Source of the DNA: Pseudomonas serbica
Lineage (GTDB): Bacteria; Pseudomonadota; Gammaproteobacteria; Pseudomonadales; Pseudomonadaceae
Length of the DNA: 64,000 nt
Direction: 5' to 3'
Assembly: GCF_028823535.1 (NCBI RefSeq)
Contig: NZ_JAQIYM010000008.1
Span: 248,001-312,000, forward strand
The position numbers and the translations under genes are program-made. Under the pieces are notes generated by a model. The model did no database searches. It was not told the DNA's origin and was given only the letters and a program-made list of their open reading frames with translations. Shown here piece after piece: positions 17,655 through 26,961 of this stretch. Numbering within the stretch: the stretch's first letter is position 1; each line of letters starts with the position of its first letter.

Positions 17655-18307
17655 CACAGCGCTCCTTTGAAGGATGTGGAATGGGTCGCGAAGTCCGATG
17701 GATGATCCTGTTCATTGGGCGAAGCCGGCGTTATGCCGGTGGCCAGGCCAGGATTGTGATCGGTGCGCGATGGAACCGAAGTTTCGTAGGGGCGTTGCGC
17801 ACCGAAGCCGCCCGACGGAGGCACTGAATGCCCTGCTGCCGGATCGCCGGCATCGCCCTGTGTCGCCGCCGGCGCGGCCCCGGCCTTGAGAAAGCGTGAC
17901 AGGCCAAAGCCCAATGCAATGCTGCCCGCAATGAACAATGCCGGGTTATTGCGCGCCAACTCGGCGCCGTCATGCAGCAGTTGTTCCGCACTTTTGCCGC
18001 GCAGGTTCCCCGCCAGCCCGCTCATGGACTCCGCCATGTCGGCGAGGTAATCGGACATGCCGAGCCTGTCCTGGTCTTGAATTTGCGACACAAAGGATTT
18101 TGCTCCTTCGGCCAGCGCCTCGATCTGGTCTGCTGCTGTGTCACGGTATTGGCCGAACTGCTCATCCGCCTGCTGCCTTGCACCGCCAAGGGCCTCAGTC
18201 ACGTTTTCCTTGATGTGTTGAAAGTCCTGGCCTGGGTCTGGCTGTCCTGGTCCTGATGAGACGGGGTTGCCTGGCTGGCTCCCGGTCGTGCTGTCTGTAG
18301 TGTTCAT
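17654..18307 (-). CDS. Hypothetical membrane-linked protein with amphipathic helix, first gene of the triad
   Basis: The 217-residue product starts with a polar Gly/Pro-rich tail, then a long amphipathic helix (IKENVTEALGGARQQADEQF, residues about 32-110), one hydrophobic segment near 120-138 (ALFIAGSIALGFGLSRFL) and a disordered C-terminal tail. This layout is common for proteins paired with DUF3618 and holin-like genes. It is the first gene of the operon, preceded by a candidate AlgU-type promoter. Function unknown; a role in envelope or osmotic stress is inferred. Confidence 0.8.
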   Translation of the reverse strand: MNTTDSTTGSQPGNPVSSGPGQPDPGQDFQHIKENVTEALGGARQQADEQFGQYRDTAADQIEALAEGAKSFVSQIQDQDRLGMSDYLADMAESMSGLAGNLRGKSAEQLLHDGAELARNNPALFIAGSIALGFGLSRFLKAGAAPAATQGDAGDPAAGHSVPPSGGFGAQRPYETSVPSRTDHNPGLATGITPASPNEQDHPSDFATHSTSFKGAL

Positions 18308-18379
18308 GTCGTCCCTCGCCTTCGGAGTGAAAAAGCGTTAGCAGGGTTCGCCACGAAACAGCCGCAGCCCCCCTATTGC

Positions 18380-18408
18380 TGATGACGGAGCAGCGTCATG
18401 GGGAGTTC
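18380..18408 (-). promoter_or_regulatory. Candidate AlgU (sigma-22)-type promoter with internal inverted repeat
   Basis: On the minus strand GGAACTC (its GAACTC occupies 18403-18408) and TCATCA (18380-18385) are 17 bases apart, near the GAACTT-N16/17-TCTGA pattern of AlgU promoters. The spacer holds ATGACG and CGTCAT (18382-18387 and 18394-18399) as an inverted repeat. It lies about 75 bases upstream of the triad. The -10 match is partial. Confidence 0.3.
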
Positions 18409-18537
18409 CAACAAAATGATGAGTGATGAGTACATCGCAAGAGGGCTGCAAATTTCCTGAACTGTTGCGCGCCGTGGGCTTCTATCGAAAGACCGCGTTG
18501 GTCATACATCCCAGAACTTACTTCGGAGCGCTTGATC

Positions 18538-20712
18538 ATGACTGATCAACCAGTGAGCGACAGTGCATCAAGCCAGGAAAGACCCGCCAGCCGCGTCAGT
18601 GAGGGCCTGCCCTATCCGTTAGGTGCGACGTGGGACGGCTCGGGGGTCAACTTCGCAATTTTTTCCGCCAATGCCACGAAGGTCGAACTGTGCCTGTTCA
18701 ACGCCGATGGCCAGGAAGAAATCGAGCGCATCGCCCTGCCGGAATTCACCAACGAGATCTGGCATGGCTACCTTCCCGACGCCCGGCCGGGAACGCTGTA
18801 TGGCTATCGAGTGCATGGGCCCTATGATCCGGCAAACGGTCATCGCTTCAACCCCAACAAATTGCTGATTGACCCCTACGCCAAGCAGATTTCAGGCGAG
18901 TTGCAATGGGACGATGCGCTGTTTGGCTACACCGTCGGCCATGCAGACGGCGACTTGTCGTTCGATGAACGCGACAGCGCTCCGTTCATGCCGCGCTGCC
19001 GGGTCATCGACCCGGCCTTCACCTGGGGCAATACCGCCAAGCCCAACGTCCCTTGGGAGAACACGGTTTTCTACGAAACCCATGTGCGCGGCTTCAGCAA
19101 ACTTCATCCTTCGGTGCCAGAGTCCGAACGTGGCACCTTTGCCGCCTTCCACCAGAACGATGTGGTCGAATACATCCGCTCACTCGGCGTGACCTCCGTG
19201 GAACTGATGCCCGTGCATTACTTCCTCGATGACAACCACCTCCTGGAAAAAGGCCTGCGCAATTTCTGGGGCTACAACACCCTGGGCTTTTTCGCCCCGC
19301 ATGCGCGCTACATGGCAGGACAGTCCATCGGCGAGTTCAAGGTCATGGTCTCGCGCTTTCACAAGGCCGGGCTGGAGGTGATCCTCGATGTGGTCTACAA
19401 CCACACCGCTGAAGGCAATGAGATGGGGCCGACCCTATCGCTCAAAGGCATCGACAACGCCAGTTACTATCGACTGATGCCCGACGATGCGCGCTATTAC
19501 ATCAACGACACGGGAACCGGTAACACACTCAACATGAGTCACCCTTGCGTCTTGCAGATGGTGACCGATTCCTTGCGGTACTGGAGCTCGGAGATGGGCG
19601 TGGACGGGTTCAGGTTCGACCTGGCGACCATCCTGGGTCGTGAGCCTGAGGGCTTTAGCGAGGGCGGCGGTTTTCTCGATGCCTGTCGCCAGGACCCGGT
19701 CCTGGCCAAGGTCAAGCTGGTCGCCGAGCCTTGGGACTGTGGCCCCGGTGGTTATCAGGTTGGTAACTTCCCACCGGGCTGGATGGAGTGGAACGACAAG
19801 TTCAGGGATGTCTGCCGTGCCTTCTGGAAAGGCGACGATGACATGCTGGGCGACTTCGCCAAGATCTTTCTCGGCTCGGGTGAGCAGTTCAATCGACGTG
19901 GCCGCAAGCCGGCTTCATCGGTCAACTTCATCACCGCGCATGACGGTTTTACCCTTAACGACCTGGTTTCCTACAACGACAAGCACAACGAGGCCAACGG
20001 CGAAGACAACCGTGATGGCCACTCTGATAACAGGTCGTGGAACTGCGGTGTCGAGGGGCCTACCGAAGACCCTGAGATCATCGACTTGCGCTATCGGCAG
20101 ATGCGCAATCTTCTCGCCACGCTGTTCCTTGCCCAGGGCACGCCCATGCTGCTGGCGGGAGACGAGTTTGCCCGGACCCAGGGTGGCAACAACAATGCCT
20201 ACTGCCAGGACAGCGAGATCGGCTGGATAGACTGGAATGTCAGTGAACAAAGCAGCGAGCTGCAAGAATTTGTCCGTTACCTCATCGAGCTGCGCAACCG
20301 CCACCCATTGCTGCGCCGCAATCGCTTCTTCACGGGCGAGTATGACGAAAGCCTGGGCGTCAAGGATGTGACCTGGCTGCAGCCGGGGGGTGAGGAAATG
20401 GGTGTGGAGCAGTGGCATGACGGCAATAACCGCTGCATGGGCATCTTGCTCGATGGCCGCACGCAGACCAGCGGCATTCGCCGCGAAGGCGTCGATAAAT
20501 CGCTGCTGATCATCGTCAACGCCCATCACGACGTAGTGAATTTCACCTTGCCGGAAGTACCGAAGGGTCAGCAGTGGATTCTGCAGCTGGACACCAACCA
20601 GACGGAGCCCGACCCCGGCGAATCTTTTTCCTTTGGCGACGAGTATCAGGTCACCGGACGCTCGATGCTGATGTTCGAGCTGAAGAAACCTTCGACGAAA
20701 AAACGCAAATAG
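18538..20712 (+). CDS. glgX: Glycogen debranching protein GlgX
   Basis: The 724-residue product is a GH13 isoamylase-type enzyme that removes alpha-1,6 branches from phosphorylase-trimmed glycogen. An N-terminal carbohydrate-binding module (about residues 20-115) precedes the catalytic barrel. The nucleophile Asp is in GFRFDLATI (near 360), the acid/base Glu in VAEPWDCG (near 397) and the second Asp in TAHDGFTL (near 467). The long loop with GEDNRDGHSDNRSWNCG is typical of GlgX. The ATG at 18538 follows GGAG. A strong terminator follows, so it ends its transcription unit; no other glycogen gene is near. Confidence 0.95.
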   Translation: MTDQPVSDSASSQERPASRVSEGLPYPLGATWDGSGVNFAIFSANATKVELCLFNADGQEEIERIALPEFTNEIWHGYLPDARPGTLYGYRVHGPYDPANGHRFNPNKLLIDPYAKQISGELQWDDALFGYTVGHADGDLSFDERDSAPFMPRCRVIDPAFTWGNTAKPNVPWENTVFYETHVRGFSKLHPSVPESERGTFAAFHQNDVVEYIRSLGVTSVELMPVHYFLDDNHLLEKGLRNFWGYNTLGFFAPHARYMAGQSIGEFKVMVSRFHKAGLEVILDVVYNHTAEGNEMGPTLSLKGIDNASYYRLMPDDARYYINDTGTGNTLNMSHPCVLQMVTDSLRYWSSEMGVDGFRFDLATILGREPEGFSEGGGFLDACRQDPVLAKVKLVAEPWDCGPGGYQVGNFPPGWMEWNDKFRDVCRAFWKGDDDMLGDFAKIFLGSGEQFNRRGRKPASSVNFITAHDGFTLNDLVSYNDKHNEANGEDNRDGHSDNRSWNCGVEGPTEDPEIIDLRYRQMRNLLATLFLAQGTPMLLAGDEFARTQGGNNNAYCQDSEIGWIDWNVSEQSSELQEFVRYLIELRNRHPLLRRNRFFTGEYDESLGVKDVTWLQPGGEEMGVEQWHDGNNRCMGILLDGRTQTSGIRREGVDKSLLIIVNAHHDVVNFTLPEVPKGQQWILQLDTNQTEPDPGESFSFGDEYQVTGRSMLMFELKKPSTKKRK

Positions 20713-20741
20713 AGGGTCGAGTCGCAAGCGCTACTGATAAA

Positions 20742-20764
20742 AACCGCCTGATCGGCGGTTTTTT
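20742..20764 (+). terminator. Rho-independent terminator after glgX
   Basis: AACCGCC (20742-20748) and GGCGGTT (20754-20760) form a perfect stem with a 5-base loop, followed by a T run (GGTTTTTTATC) and preceded by an A run. It is 30 bases after the glgX stop. Confidence 0.92.
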
Positions 20765-20882
20765 ATCTTCAGGAACAGTGACAGCGGGGACACGTGCGGT
20801 CGAGTGGTCATGTCGATGCCGAGGGCTCGCATAACGGCCAGCATGGTTTTGAGCGTGGGATTTTTGCACTATGCCGGTTAAC

Positions 20883-21067
20883 TGTAGGCGCTGGCTTGCC
20901 AGCGATGGCGTCGGGTCAGTCACCATAGATGCCGGATCTCAGACCGCTATCGCGAGCAGGCTCGCTCCCACAGGGGATCTTCACCAGAGCAATGGCGGCG
21001 GGTCAGTCGACATCGCGGCTGGATGTTAGACCGCTATCGGGGGCAAGCCAGCGCCACAGGGGATCTT
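20883..21067. repeat. Cluster of three REP elements of two types
   Basis: One element of the GGCTTGCCAGCGATGG type (20884-20909), one of the CGCGAGCAGGCTCGCTCCCA type (20949-20971) and a third degenerate one with GGGGGCAAGCCAGCG (21037-21053). The word CACAGGGGATCTT follows both the second and third units and AGACCGCTATCG precedes both, so the cluster grew partly by duplication. Confidence 0.75.
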
Positions 21068-21077
21068 GTTGGTGCCG

Positions 21078-22034
21078 TCACCCGATCACCCGCGCATACA
21101 CCGACCTGTCGATATTCCCCCCGGACAGAATCACCCCCACCTTTTTGCCCCGCATCATTTCCCGCTCCTGAATCAGTGCCGCCAGGGCGGCCGCGCCTGC
21201 CCCTTCGGCGAGATTGTGGGTGTCGGTGTAATACACGCGCATGGCCTCGGCAATCTGCTCGTCTGTAACCGACACGATCCGCGCTGCGCCTTGCGCGTAC
21301 ACGGCAAAGGCCTCAGCAATGGGCTTGCGCACTGCGAGGCCGTCGGCAAAGGTATCGGCCGACGCGGTTTCGCGTATAACGCCCGCTTCAAATGACAGCT
21401 TCGCAGCCGCCGCTTCAGTGGAAACCACGCCCACTACCCGGGTGTTCAAGCCCAGGGCATCGCGAGCAGCGATGACCGCGCAGATCCCCGATCCACAGCC
21501 TATCGGCACATAGACGGTATCCAGGTCCGGCGCGGCCTTGAACAGTTCGAGCGCATAGGTGGCCACGCCCTTGACCAGTTCGGTGTGGAACGGCGGCACC
21601 AGGTACAGGCCATGGACGCTCGCCAGGCGTGCGGCCTCTTCACGGGCCTCGTCGAAATCGCGACCAAACTCGACCACTTCACCGCCAAAGCCGCGCATGG
21701 CGTTGTTCTTTTCCAGCGAATTTGCTTGCGGCACGACTATCAGCGAGCGCAAATCCAGCGCGGTCGCCGCCAGCGCCAGGCTCTGGCCGTGGTTGCCGCG
21801 GGTAGCGGTGACAATGCCACGCGCGTCCGGATGGGTGCGCTTGAGCCAGTGCATGAAGGTAATGCCGCCACGCACCTTGAATGCACCGGTAGGCGTATGG
21901 TTTTCGTGCTTGACCCACACCGTGCAGCCCAACCGCTCAGCCAGCAAGGGCCAGGCGTACTGCGCGGTGGCAGGCATCACCTGGTAAACCAGGCCGGCAG
22001 CTTGTTCGATGTCGTCGCGAGTCAGTTTGTGCAT
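21078..22034 (-). CDS. Threonine dehydratase-like PLP enzyme (fold type II)
   Basis: The 318-residue product is a fold type II pyridoxal phosphate enzyme. The Schiff-base lysine is in TGAFKVRGG near residue 50, the phosphate-binding glycine loop is PIGCGSGI near residue 185 and SGGNIDR closes the chain. It most resembles threonine/serine dehydratases and hydroxyaspartate ammonia-lyases, which release ammonia and a 2-oxo acid; it lacks the C-terminal regulatory domain of biosynthetic IlvA, so a catabolic role is likely. The ATG at 22034 follows AAGGAG by 7 bases. It is divergent from an AraC regulator gene, which may control it. Confidence 0.88.
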   Translation of the reverse strand: MHKLTRDDIEQAAGLVYQVMPATAQYAWPLLAERLGCTVWVKHENHTPTGAFKVRGGITFMHWLKRTHPDARGIVTATRGNHGQSLALAATALDLRSLIVVPQANSLEKNNAMRGFGGEVVEFGRDFDEAREEAARLASVHGLYLVPPFHTELVKGVATYALELFKAAPDLDTVYVPIGCGSGICAVIAARDALGLNTRVVGVVSTEAAAAKLSFEAGVIRETASADTFADGLAVRKPIAEAFAVYAQGAARIVSVTDEQIAEAMRVYYTDTHNLAEGAGAAALAALIQEREMMRGKKVGVILSGGNIDRSVYARVIG

Positions 22035-22130
22035 GAGTGGTCTCCTTGAGGTGTTGCCCAGTCTAGTCACAGGTGCCACGCGCCGGCTTTCAGAAAACCG
22101 ACCTGACTTTTGGCTGCCCTTTTCACTACT

Positions 22131-22946
22131 ATGCTGTTCATGAGCCTTCACAAACGCCTGCAACCCGCATTGCCGTCTGAGCCGATCCGCCGTATCGAGG
22201 CCGGCCCCTGGGCAATCGAACTGCTACCTGGCAGCGCCTACGCGGCCCGGTATGTGGCGACCCAGGCGGCGATTGGCTTTGCTTTCGACAGCCAGCGCGG
22301 CCAGCACGCCATCGGCAGCGACCGGGTGCAGCCCTTCCTTGCCATGCCCAACGGCCTGGCGTTCGTCCCCATGGGGTGTGACGTCTTGTCCGAATCGCCC
22401 GAGGGCGGTGAGTACCTGCGGGTGATACGCACCGATGGTATAGCGCTGCCGGGGGATCGCGCCTTCAACAATCGCATCGATCCGCAAGCGACCACCCTCG
22501 CCTTGCGAATGCGCAGCGCGTTGTTGCAGGCCAGGGTGGCGGACGATTGGGAGGCCTGGGCCCTCGCCTTGGCTGAACGGGCCCAGGGTAACGATGCGCT
22601 GCCGACACCGCTGCGAGGCTCGATAACCGCCAGCCGGATGCGCTTGCTCGATGAGTTCATCGACGCCGGCCTCGATCGTCCGCTGGGTGTACAGGCGATG
22701 GCGCAGTTGCTCGGGCTGTCAGAGGGGTATTTCATGCGGGCATTCAAGCACGCGACCGGCAGAAGCCCGCACAGTTACCTGATCGACCGCCGCCTCGCCA
22801 AGGCGCGTACCTTGATGTGTGACTCGACTTCGCGACTGGCAGAGATTGCCCACGCCTGCGGCTTCAACTCACAGGCGCACATGACGACCGCGTTCAAGCA
22901 ACGCCTTGGCGTGAGCCCGGCGCAGTTGCGTGGGCTTTTGCGGTAG
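22131..22946 (+). CDS. AraC family transcriptional regulator
   Basis: A roughly 271-residue regulator. The N-terminal 165 residues form an effector domain, and the C-terminal 100 hold the two helix-turn-helix units of the AraC family (QAMAQLLGLSEGYFMRAFK and IAHACGFNSQAHMTTAFKQ). The start is uncertain: ATGs at 22131 and 22140 are both in frame and neither has a good ribosome binding site. It is divergent from the dehydratase-like gene across a gap of about 100 bases, which is the usual arrangement for a local regulator. Confidence 0.88.
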   Translation: MLFMSLHKRLQPALPSEPIRRIEAGPWAIELLPGSAYAARYVATQAAIGFAFDSQRGQHAIGSDRVQPFLAMPNGLAFVPMGCDVLSESPEGGEYLRVIRTDGIALPGDRAFNNRIDPQATTLALRMRSALLQARVADDWEAWALALAERAQGNDALPTPLRGSITASRMRLLDEFIDAGLDRPLGVQAMAQLLGLSEGYFMRAFKHATGRSPHSYLIDRRLAKARTLMCDSTSRLAEIAHACGFNSQAHMTTAFKQRLGVSPAQLRGLLR

Positions 22947-22958
22947 CGCTGGCGAGGC

Positions 22959-23654
22959 TCAAGCCAGCAGCTCGGTGATCCACCGGGTCTGCCGGGCAAT
23001 CTCCTGCACCTTGTCCTCGGGCACCGCCTGCCGCGCCCGGGCGAAATGGCCCAGGGTCTTTTGCTTGAGGCGCAGCATTCGCTGCCACTTGACCAGGAAC
23101 GCCGGGCTGCGGACCTGCATTTGCAGCGGGCCGAAGTACAGTTCCTCGGCGCTGTACACCACAGGTCCCGTTCGCTCGGCGACGATGATTTCGTAGTCGA
23201 AGCGATTTTCCCGCAGCACTTCCTCGCAAAGGATGCGGTAGCCATTGTCCATCAGCCATTGCCGAAGGGGCTGTTCCCCGCCGTTGGGTTGCAGGATCAG
23301 ACGCTCCTGGCCGCTCAGGCGCGCCTTGCCGCTGTCGAGGATGTCGCGGATCGTCTCGCCGCCCATGCCGCAGAGGCTGATCGCCGTGATCCGGTCGTGC
23401 GGCTCGATCGCCGCCAGGCCGTCGGCCAGGCGCACCGTAATCCCTGGCGCCTGGCCGCTCTCGCGCACGGTGCGTTCGGCCGCTCGGAACGGCGTCAACG
23501 CCACCTCCCCGGCCACCGCCGCCGCGATGACGCCCCGGCGCATCAACGCCACCGGCAGGTAGCCGTGATCCGAGCCAATATCAGCCAGGCGCGCACCGGC
23601 GGGCACATGCGCCGCTACTCGCTCCAGGCGCATGGACAATGTCTGTTCGTTCAA
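22959..23654 (-). CDS. trmK: tRNA (adenine(22)-N1)-methyltransferase TrmK
   Basis: The 231-residue product matches TrmK, which methylates N1 of adenine 22 in tRNA using S-adenosylmethionine. The SAM motif ADIGSDHGYLPVAL is near residue 23, and the family's GMGGETIRDIL (near 95) and LILQPNGGEQPLRQWL (near 118) are intact. The start codon is TTG at 23654, behind AGGGG at 6 bases; the N-terminus agrees with family members. It converges with the AraC gene and stands alone. Confidence 0.92.
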   Translation of the reverse strand: MNEQTLSMRLERVAAHVPAGARLADIGSDHGYLPVALMRRGVIAAAVAGEVALTPFRAAERTVRESGQAPGITVRLADGLAAIEPHDRITAISLCGMGGETIRDILDSGKARLSGQERLILQPNGGEQPLRQWLMDNGYRILCEEVLRENRFDYEIIVAERTGPVVYSAEELYFGPLQMQVRSPAFLVKWQRMLRLKQKTLGHFARARQAVPEDKVQEIARQTRWITELLA

Positions 23655-23852
23655 CTGCAGCCCCTTTTCACCGCGAACGTCCGGCGCCTTTGGCCGAATC
23701 GGGGGCGATTCTGTCGAGTAATGCCCTGCATTTCAAATTTATGCGACAAGGACACCATGGCAGTTGATCGGACGCACGCTCGCCAGGGCCCAGGCCGTCT
23801 AGACTGAACAGGCCAACACCGGTTGCCAGCCGCTAGATCCAGGGGAAACGGG

Positions 23853-24152
23853 ATGACCACGATAACAGTGCGCCAATGCTCGACATGGGTCCTGCCCTCT
23901 CTTATCGCCATCAACCTGGTGCTGACAGCGGGATGTTCAGGCAAGCCCGCCACGGCCCGCTACTCGGCCTCGAACATGGGTTCAAGCTGCTATGCCAAGG
24001 CACTGCCCACTTCCGGCGAGGGCGGCCTCGCCTGGGGCAACACCTTGAGCATCGCGCGGCAGAAATCTTTGAATAATTGCATTCGCTACGCCGGCCGCTC
24101 GGGGGGTACGCCGAGTACCTGCCAGGTGGTGTTGTCGCAGTGCAGGCATTGA
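23853..24152 (+). CDS. Small cysteine-containing lipoprotein
   Basis: The 99-residue product has a lipoprotein signal peptide ending in the lipobox LTAGC near residue 28. The mature domain has three more cysteines (SSCYA, NNCIR, STCQV plus QCRH near the end), suggesting disulfides in the periplasm. An upstream GGGGAAACGGG supplies the ribosome binding site for the ATG at 23853. I recall related Pseudomonas proteins annotated only as hypothetical or DUF-containing lipoproteins. Function unknown. Confidence 0.72.
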   Translation: MTTITVRQCSTWVLPSLIAINLVLTAGCSGKPATARYSASNMGSSCYAKALPTSGEGGLAWGNTLSIARQKSLNNCIRYAGRSGGTPSTCQVVLSQCRH

Positions 24153-24160
24153 TTTCTCCT

Positions 24161-24184
24161 GCAGGAGGAGCTTGCTCGCGATGG
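24161..24184. repeat. Single REP-like element
   Basis: GCAGGAGGAGCTTGCTCGCG with ATGG following is one half of the window's REP family, lying between two converging genes. Confidence 0.6.
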
Positions 24185-24222
24185 AGGTCAACGATGACGC
24201 ACCGATCCTGCAGCGGCGCACC

Positions 24223-25842
24223 TCAGCGCTGCCCGTCTTTGTGCGCCGGGGCGGCATACCACTGGTCCCGGGGCACCCGCTTCTCAAACTCCGGGTCGCC
24301 CAGATAGTGCGGCGACATGATCTGCACCTCGTACTCGTTGAACACATCCTGGATGTTGGCGTGCAACATGCTCAACAACACCGCGCGCGGCCGTGGCTGG
24401 CTGGGGATGGCCTGGGCCACGAGGCGGTACTCGGGGTAGAAATCCGACAGGGCTGTCTGGAACACCTGCGCTGGCGGTTCCTCAAGAACACCGGGGGTGC
24501 GCCTGGCCGCTTCCAGGAGCATCGCTTCGACCTGTCGCCACGGCGTGTCGTAGCCAATGGTCACCACGGTATCGACCACGTAACCGGGGCCTTGAACGGT
24601 GCGCGAATAGTTCTTGGTGACGGTGGCGGTGATCATCGAATTGGGCAGCGTCAGCACTTCCCCAAGGCCGGTGCGGATGCGCGTGGTGAACATGCCCAGT
24701 TCAGTCACCGTGCCTTCATATTCGCCAATGCGCACGAATTCGCCGGGGCGCAAGGTGCGGGTATAGGTCAGGATCAAGCCGGCCGCCGCCTGCCCGACCA
24801 CGCTGGTGGCGCCCAGGGAAATCATCAGGCCGATCAGCACCGACAAGCCCTTGAACGCATCGGTACCGGCGCCCGGCAGGTAGGGATAAGCCATGGCCAG
24901 GGCAAACAGCCAGATCGCCAGCGACGTCAGGCGCTGGGTCGGCTGCAAGGTTTCCTGGTTCAACCAGCTGAAGGTGCCGGGCATGGCCATGCGCCGCAGG
25001 ATCCGCCGGGCAAACGCCGTGGTGCCCCGGGCAATGAAGAAAATCGCCAGGGCCACGCCGAGTCCCGGTATGGCGCCGACGATGCCCTCGAACAAGTAAC
25101 CGGCGAGTTCCAGCAGGTAGTTGTTGAGGCTTTCGCCCCAGGGCCGGGTGTAGGGAAACCGCGACAGGACAAAACCCAACCACTCGTAGGTCAGCAACAA
25201 CACGACCAGCCAGCGCAACACCGCCAGCAAACGGCTGACCAGCGGGTACAGGTAGTTGGCATCGATCACCTGCACCCGCCCGACTTTCAGGGCCTGGGTG
25301 TGCCGGTGCATCAGGTCCGGCAGTTTTTTCAGCAAGCGCCGGCGCAGGTAGGCCATGCCCCAGAGCAAGGCCAGATAGATACCGGTGGCCAGCGCTGCGC
25401 CCGCCAGTGACCGAAGAATCAGATGCAGGCTGCGCGCTTCCCCGGTTTCGGCCACCACCTGGCGCAATTTGTCGGCGGCACTTTCTGCCGCTTGCCTGAC
25501 CGATTCGAACTCGCTGGCATCGACATCCTTGGGCGACACGATAAAGGCACGCTTGGCGCCCAGCAGCACCAGATAACTGTCCTGGATGGGATCGAGGGTG
25601 ACCCGCAGTTCGTCCACGTCATCCAGCGCTTCGTTGATCGCTGTCCTGGCCCGTTTGACCCGGGTCTGCGGCGTTTCACCGAGCAGCGTGGCGCGAAACT
25701 CCATGATGCTGCGATTGGCGATTTTCAGTTCCGCCGGTGCCGGTTGCGGCTCCAGCGGTTTCGCCGCGTCTTCGGCCCATAGCAGCACCGACCAGCACAT
25801 CGCGAACATGACCATCAATGGGGTAAGCAGCCTGTTCCGCAT
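24223..25842 (-). CDS. Mechanosensitive ion channel of the MscS family
   Basis: The 539-residue inner membrane protein has a signal peptide (to about residue 24), a periplasmic helical domain (to about 125), five or so membrane spans and the MscS core. The pore helix and the following beta domain are recognisable in SLGATSVVGQAAAGLILTY and RPGEFVRIGEYEGTVTELGM near residues 345-385, then LPNSMI. These channels open on hypo-osmotic shock to release solutes. It starts behind AAGGAAAACGATGC and is separate from its neighbours. Confidence 0.92.
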   Translation of the reverse strand: MRNRLLTPLMVMFAMCWSVLLWAEDAAKPLEPQPAPAELKIANRSIMEFRATLLGETPQTRVKRARTAINEALDDVDELRVTLDPIQDSYLVLLGAKRAFIVSPKDVDASEFESVRQAAESAADKLRQVVAETGEARSLHLILRSLAGAALATGIYLALLWGMAYLRRRLLKKLPDLMHRHTQALKVGRVQVIDANYLYPLVSRLLAVLRWLVVLLLTYEWLGFVLSRFPYTRPWGESLNNYLLELAGYLFEGIVGAIPGLGVALAIFFIARGTTAFARRILRRMAMPGTFSWLNQETLQPTQRLTSLAIWLFALAMAYPYLPGAGTDAFKGLSVLIGLMISLGATSVVGQAAAGLILTYTRTLRPGEFVRIGEYEGTVTELGMFTTRIRTGLGEVLTLPNSMITATVTKNYSRTVQGPGYVVDTVVTIGYDTPWRQVEAMLLEAARRTPGVLEEPPAQVFQTALSDFYPEYRLVAQAIPSQPRPRAVLLSMLHANIQDVFNEYEVQIMSPHYLGDPEFEKRVPRDQWYAAPAHKDGQR

Positions 25843-25929
25843 GCATCGTTTTCCTTACGTCACAAGGTTCTGGACAGGTTACGTATCGCAGCGTAGTCCA
25901 GCGATGAACGGTTGTCAGATATCGGCCAA

Positions 25930-26946
25930 TCAGTTGGGGTCGAGCAAACCCCCGCTCCAGTTGCGCGACGGGCGGGTGCCGGTGAACTTCGCCACCCCCA
26001 TGCCCTGGGAAATCAGGCGATCGCGATAACGAGTGACCAGGCGCCCGGTCTGCTCGGCATACAGCACCACTTCAGAGGAGGGATCGCCGGGGCGGCGCAG
26101 GATGCGCGCGAAACGCTGGCCTTGGTCGACCAGATCGCCCAGTTCCTTCTCGAAAATCAGCACCCCGGGCTGTGGCGCAAGGATGGTTTCCATGTGGCCC
26201 ATCTCCACCGCCTCCACCAGCCAATCGACGGGTACCATCCCATCGTCGATGACCCCACAGGCGCAGAGCCAGGCGTACAGCCCCTGGGCATCCTGTTCGG
26301 CGAAACGGTCGCTGACGTCGCCCTGCCCGCGCAACTCCAGGGTCGCGGCCATGCGATGCGCGGTCGTGCCCTCGCGCAGCCAGGCCGCGATGATGGTTTC
26401 TTCGAAGGAGCCATCGTCGCCGTCATCCCAGATGATCGCCACGTCCATGCGCAGTGCCGCCGCCAGTGCCCGGCCGCGGGGCCAGAAACTGCGGTGCATA
26501 TAAAGGTAGGGCAGCGCCTCATCGTCGGTGTGCAGGTCCAGCACCACATCCGCTGGCGCCGCCAATTGCACCAGTTTTTGTTGCCACGCCTGCACGGCGG
26601 TCGAAGGTCGCTCCATTGCCGCCGACTGATCGAAGCCACGGTTGAAGTTATGCCCAGTCGCATCGTGATAGCGCCCGAGGATCCGCCCCTGGCGAAACTG
26701 GCCGATGCCCAGCGGGTTGGCCTGCGGCACCACAGTGATACTGCCTTTGAGTCGGCCCTGGGATTGAGCGACTGCAAGGCGTTGCATCAACAGGTGCAGC
26801 ACCAGCATGCCGGCGATTTCATCGGCATGCACCCCGGCCTGCAAGTGCACCTTGGGCCCATCCTGGGCGCCCTCGAAGCGCCAGGCGCCGACCTGTACCG
26901 GATCGCCATTGTTGTTGCTGACGTTGAACGAAATATCCTGCGCCAC
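25930..26946 (-). CDS. Succinylglutamate desuccinylase/aspartoacylase family hydrolase
   Basis: The 338-residue product is a zinc carboxypeptidase-fold hydrolase. HADE near residue 41 supplies the first His and the Glu ligand, and VLDLHTDDE near residue 140 supplies the second His. Members remove an acyl group from an N-acyl amino acid or cleave an amide. It is last in a row of co-oriented genes for a polar amino acid ABC transporter and a drug/metabolite exporter, so it probably processes the compound taken up. The substrate is unknown; deacylation of an acyl-amino acid, as in ectoine catabolism by EutE/DoeB, is one possibility. Confidence 0.85.
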   Translation of the reverse strand: MAQDISFNVSNNNGDPVQVGAWRFEGAQDGPKVHLQAGVHADEIAGMLVLHLLMQRLAVAQSQGRLKGSITVVPQANPLGIGQFRQGRILGRYHDATGHNFNRGFDQSAAMERPSTAVQAWQQKLVQLAAPADVVLDLHTDDEALPYLYMHRSFWPRGRALAAALRMDVAIIWDDGDDGSFEETIIAAWLREGTTAHRMAATLELRGQGDVSDRFAEQDAQGLYAWLCACGVIDDGMVPVDWLVEAVEMGHMETILAPQPGVLIFEKELGDLVDQGQRFARILRRPGDPSSEVVLYAEQTGRLVTRYRDRLISQGMGVAKFTGTRPSRNWSGGLLDPN

Positions 26947-26961
26947 CCGCTTGTCCTCCTG

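Noticed and set aside
20883..21067. Repeated units considered as a CRISPR array
   Set aside because: Units vary in sequence and spacing, and the palindromic parts match the window's REP families. There are no regular spacers and no cas genes.
24172..25410. Long open frame on the plus strand opposite the MscS gene (412 codons)
   Set aside because: It is rich in His, Gln, Gly and Arg, as expected for the antisense of a GC-rich coding frame, and has no domain or ribosome binding site. The MscS gene on the other strand has a full family match.
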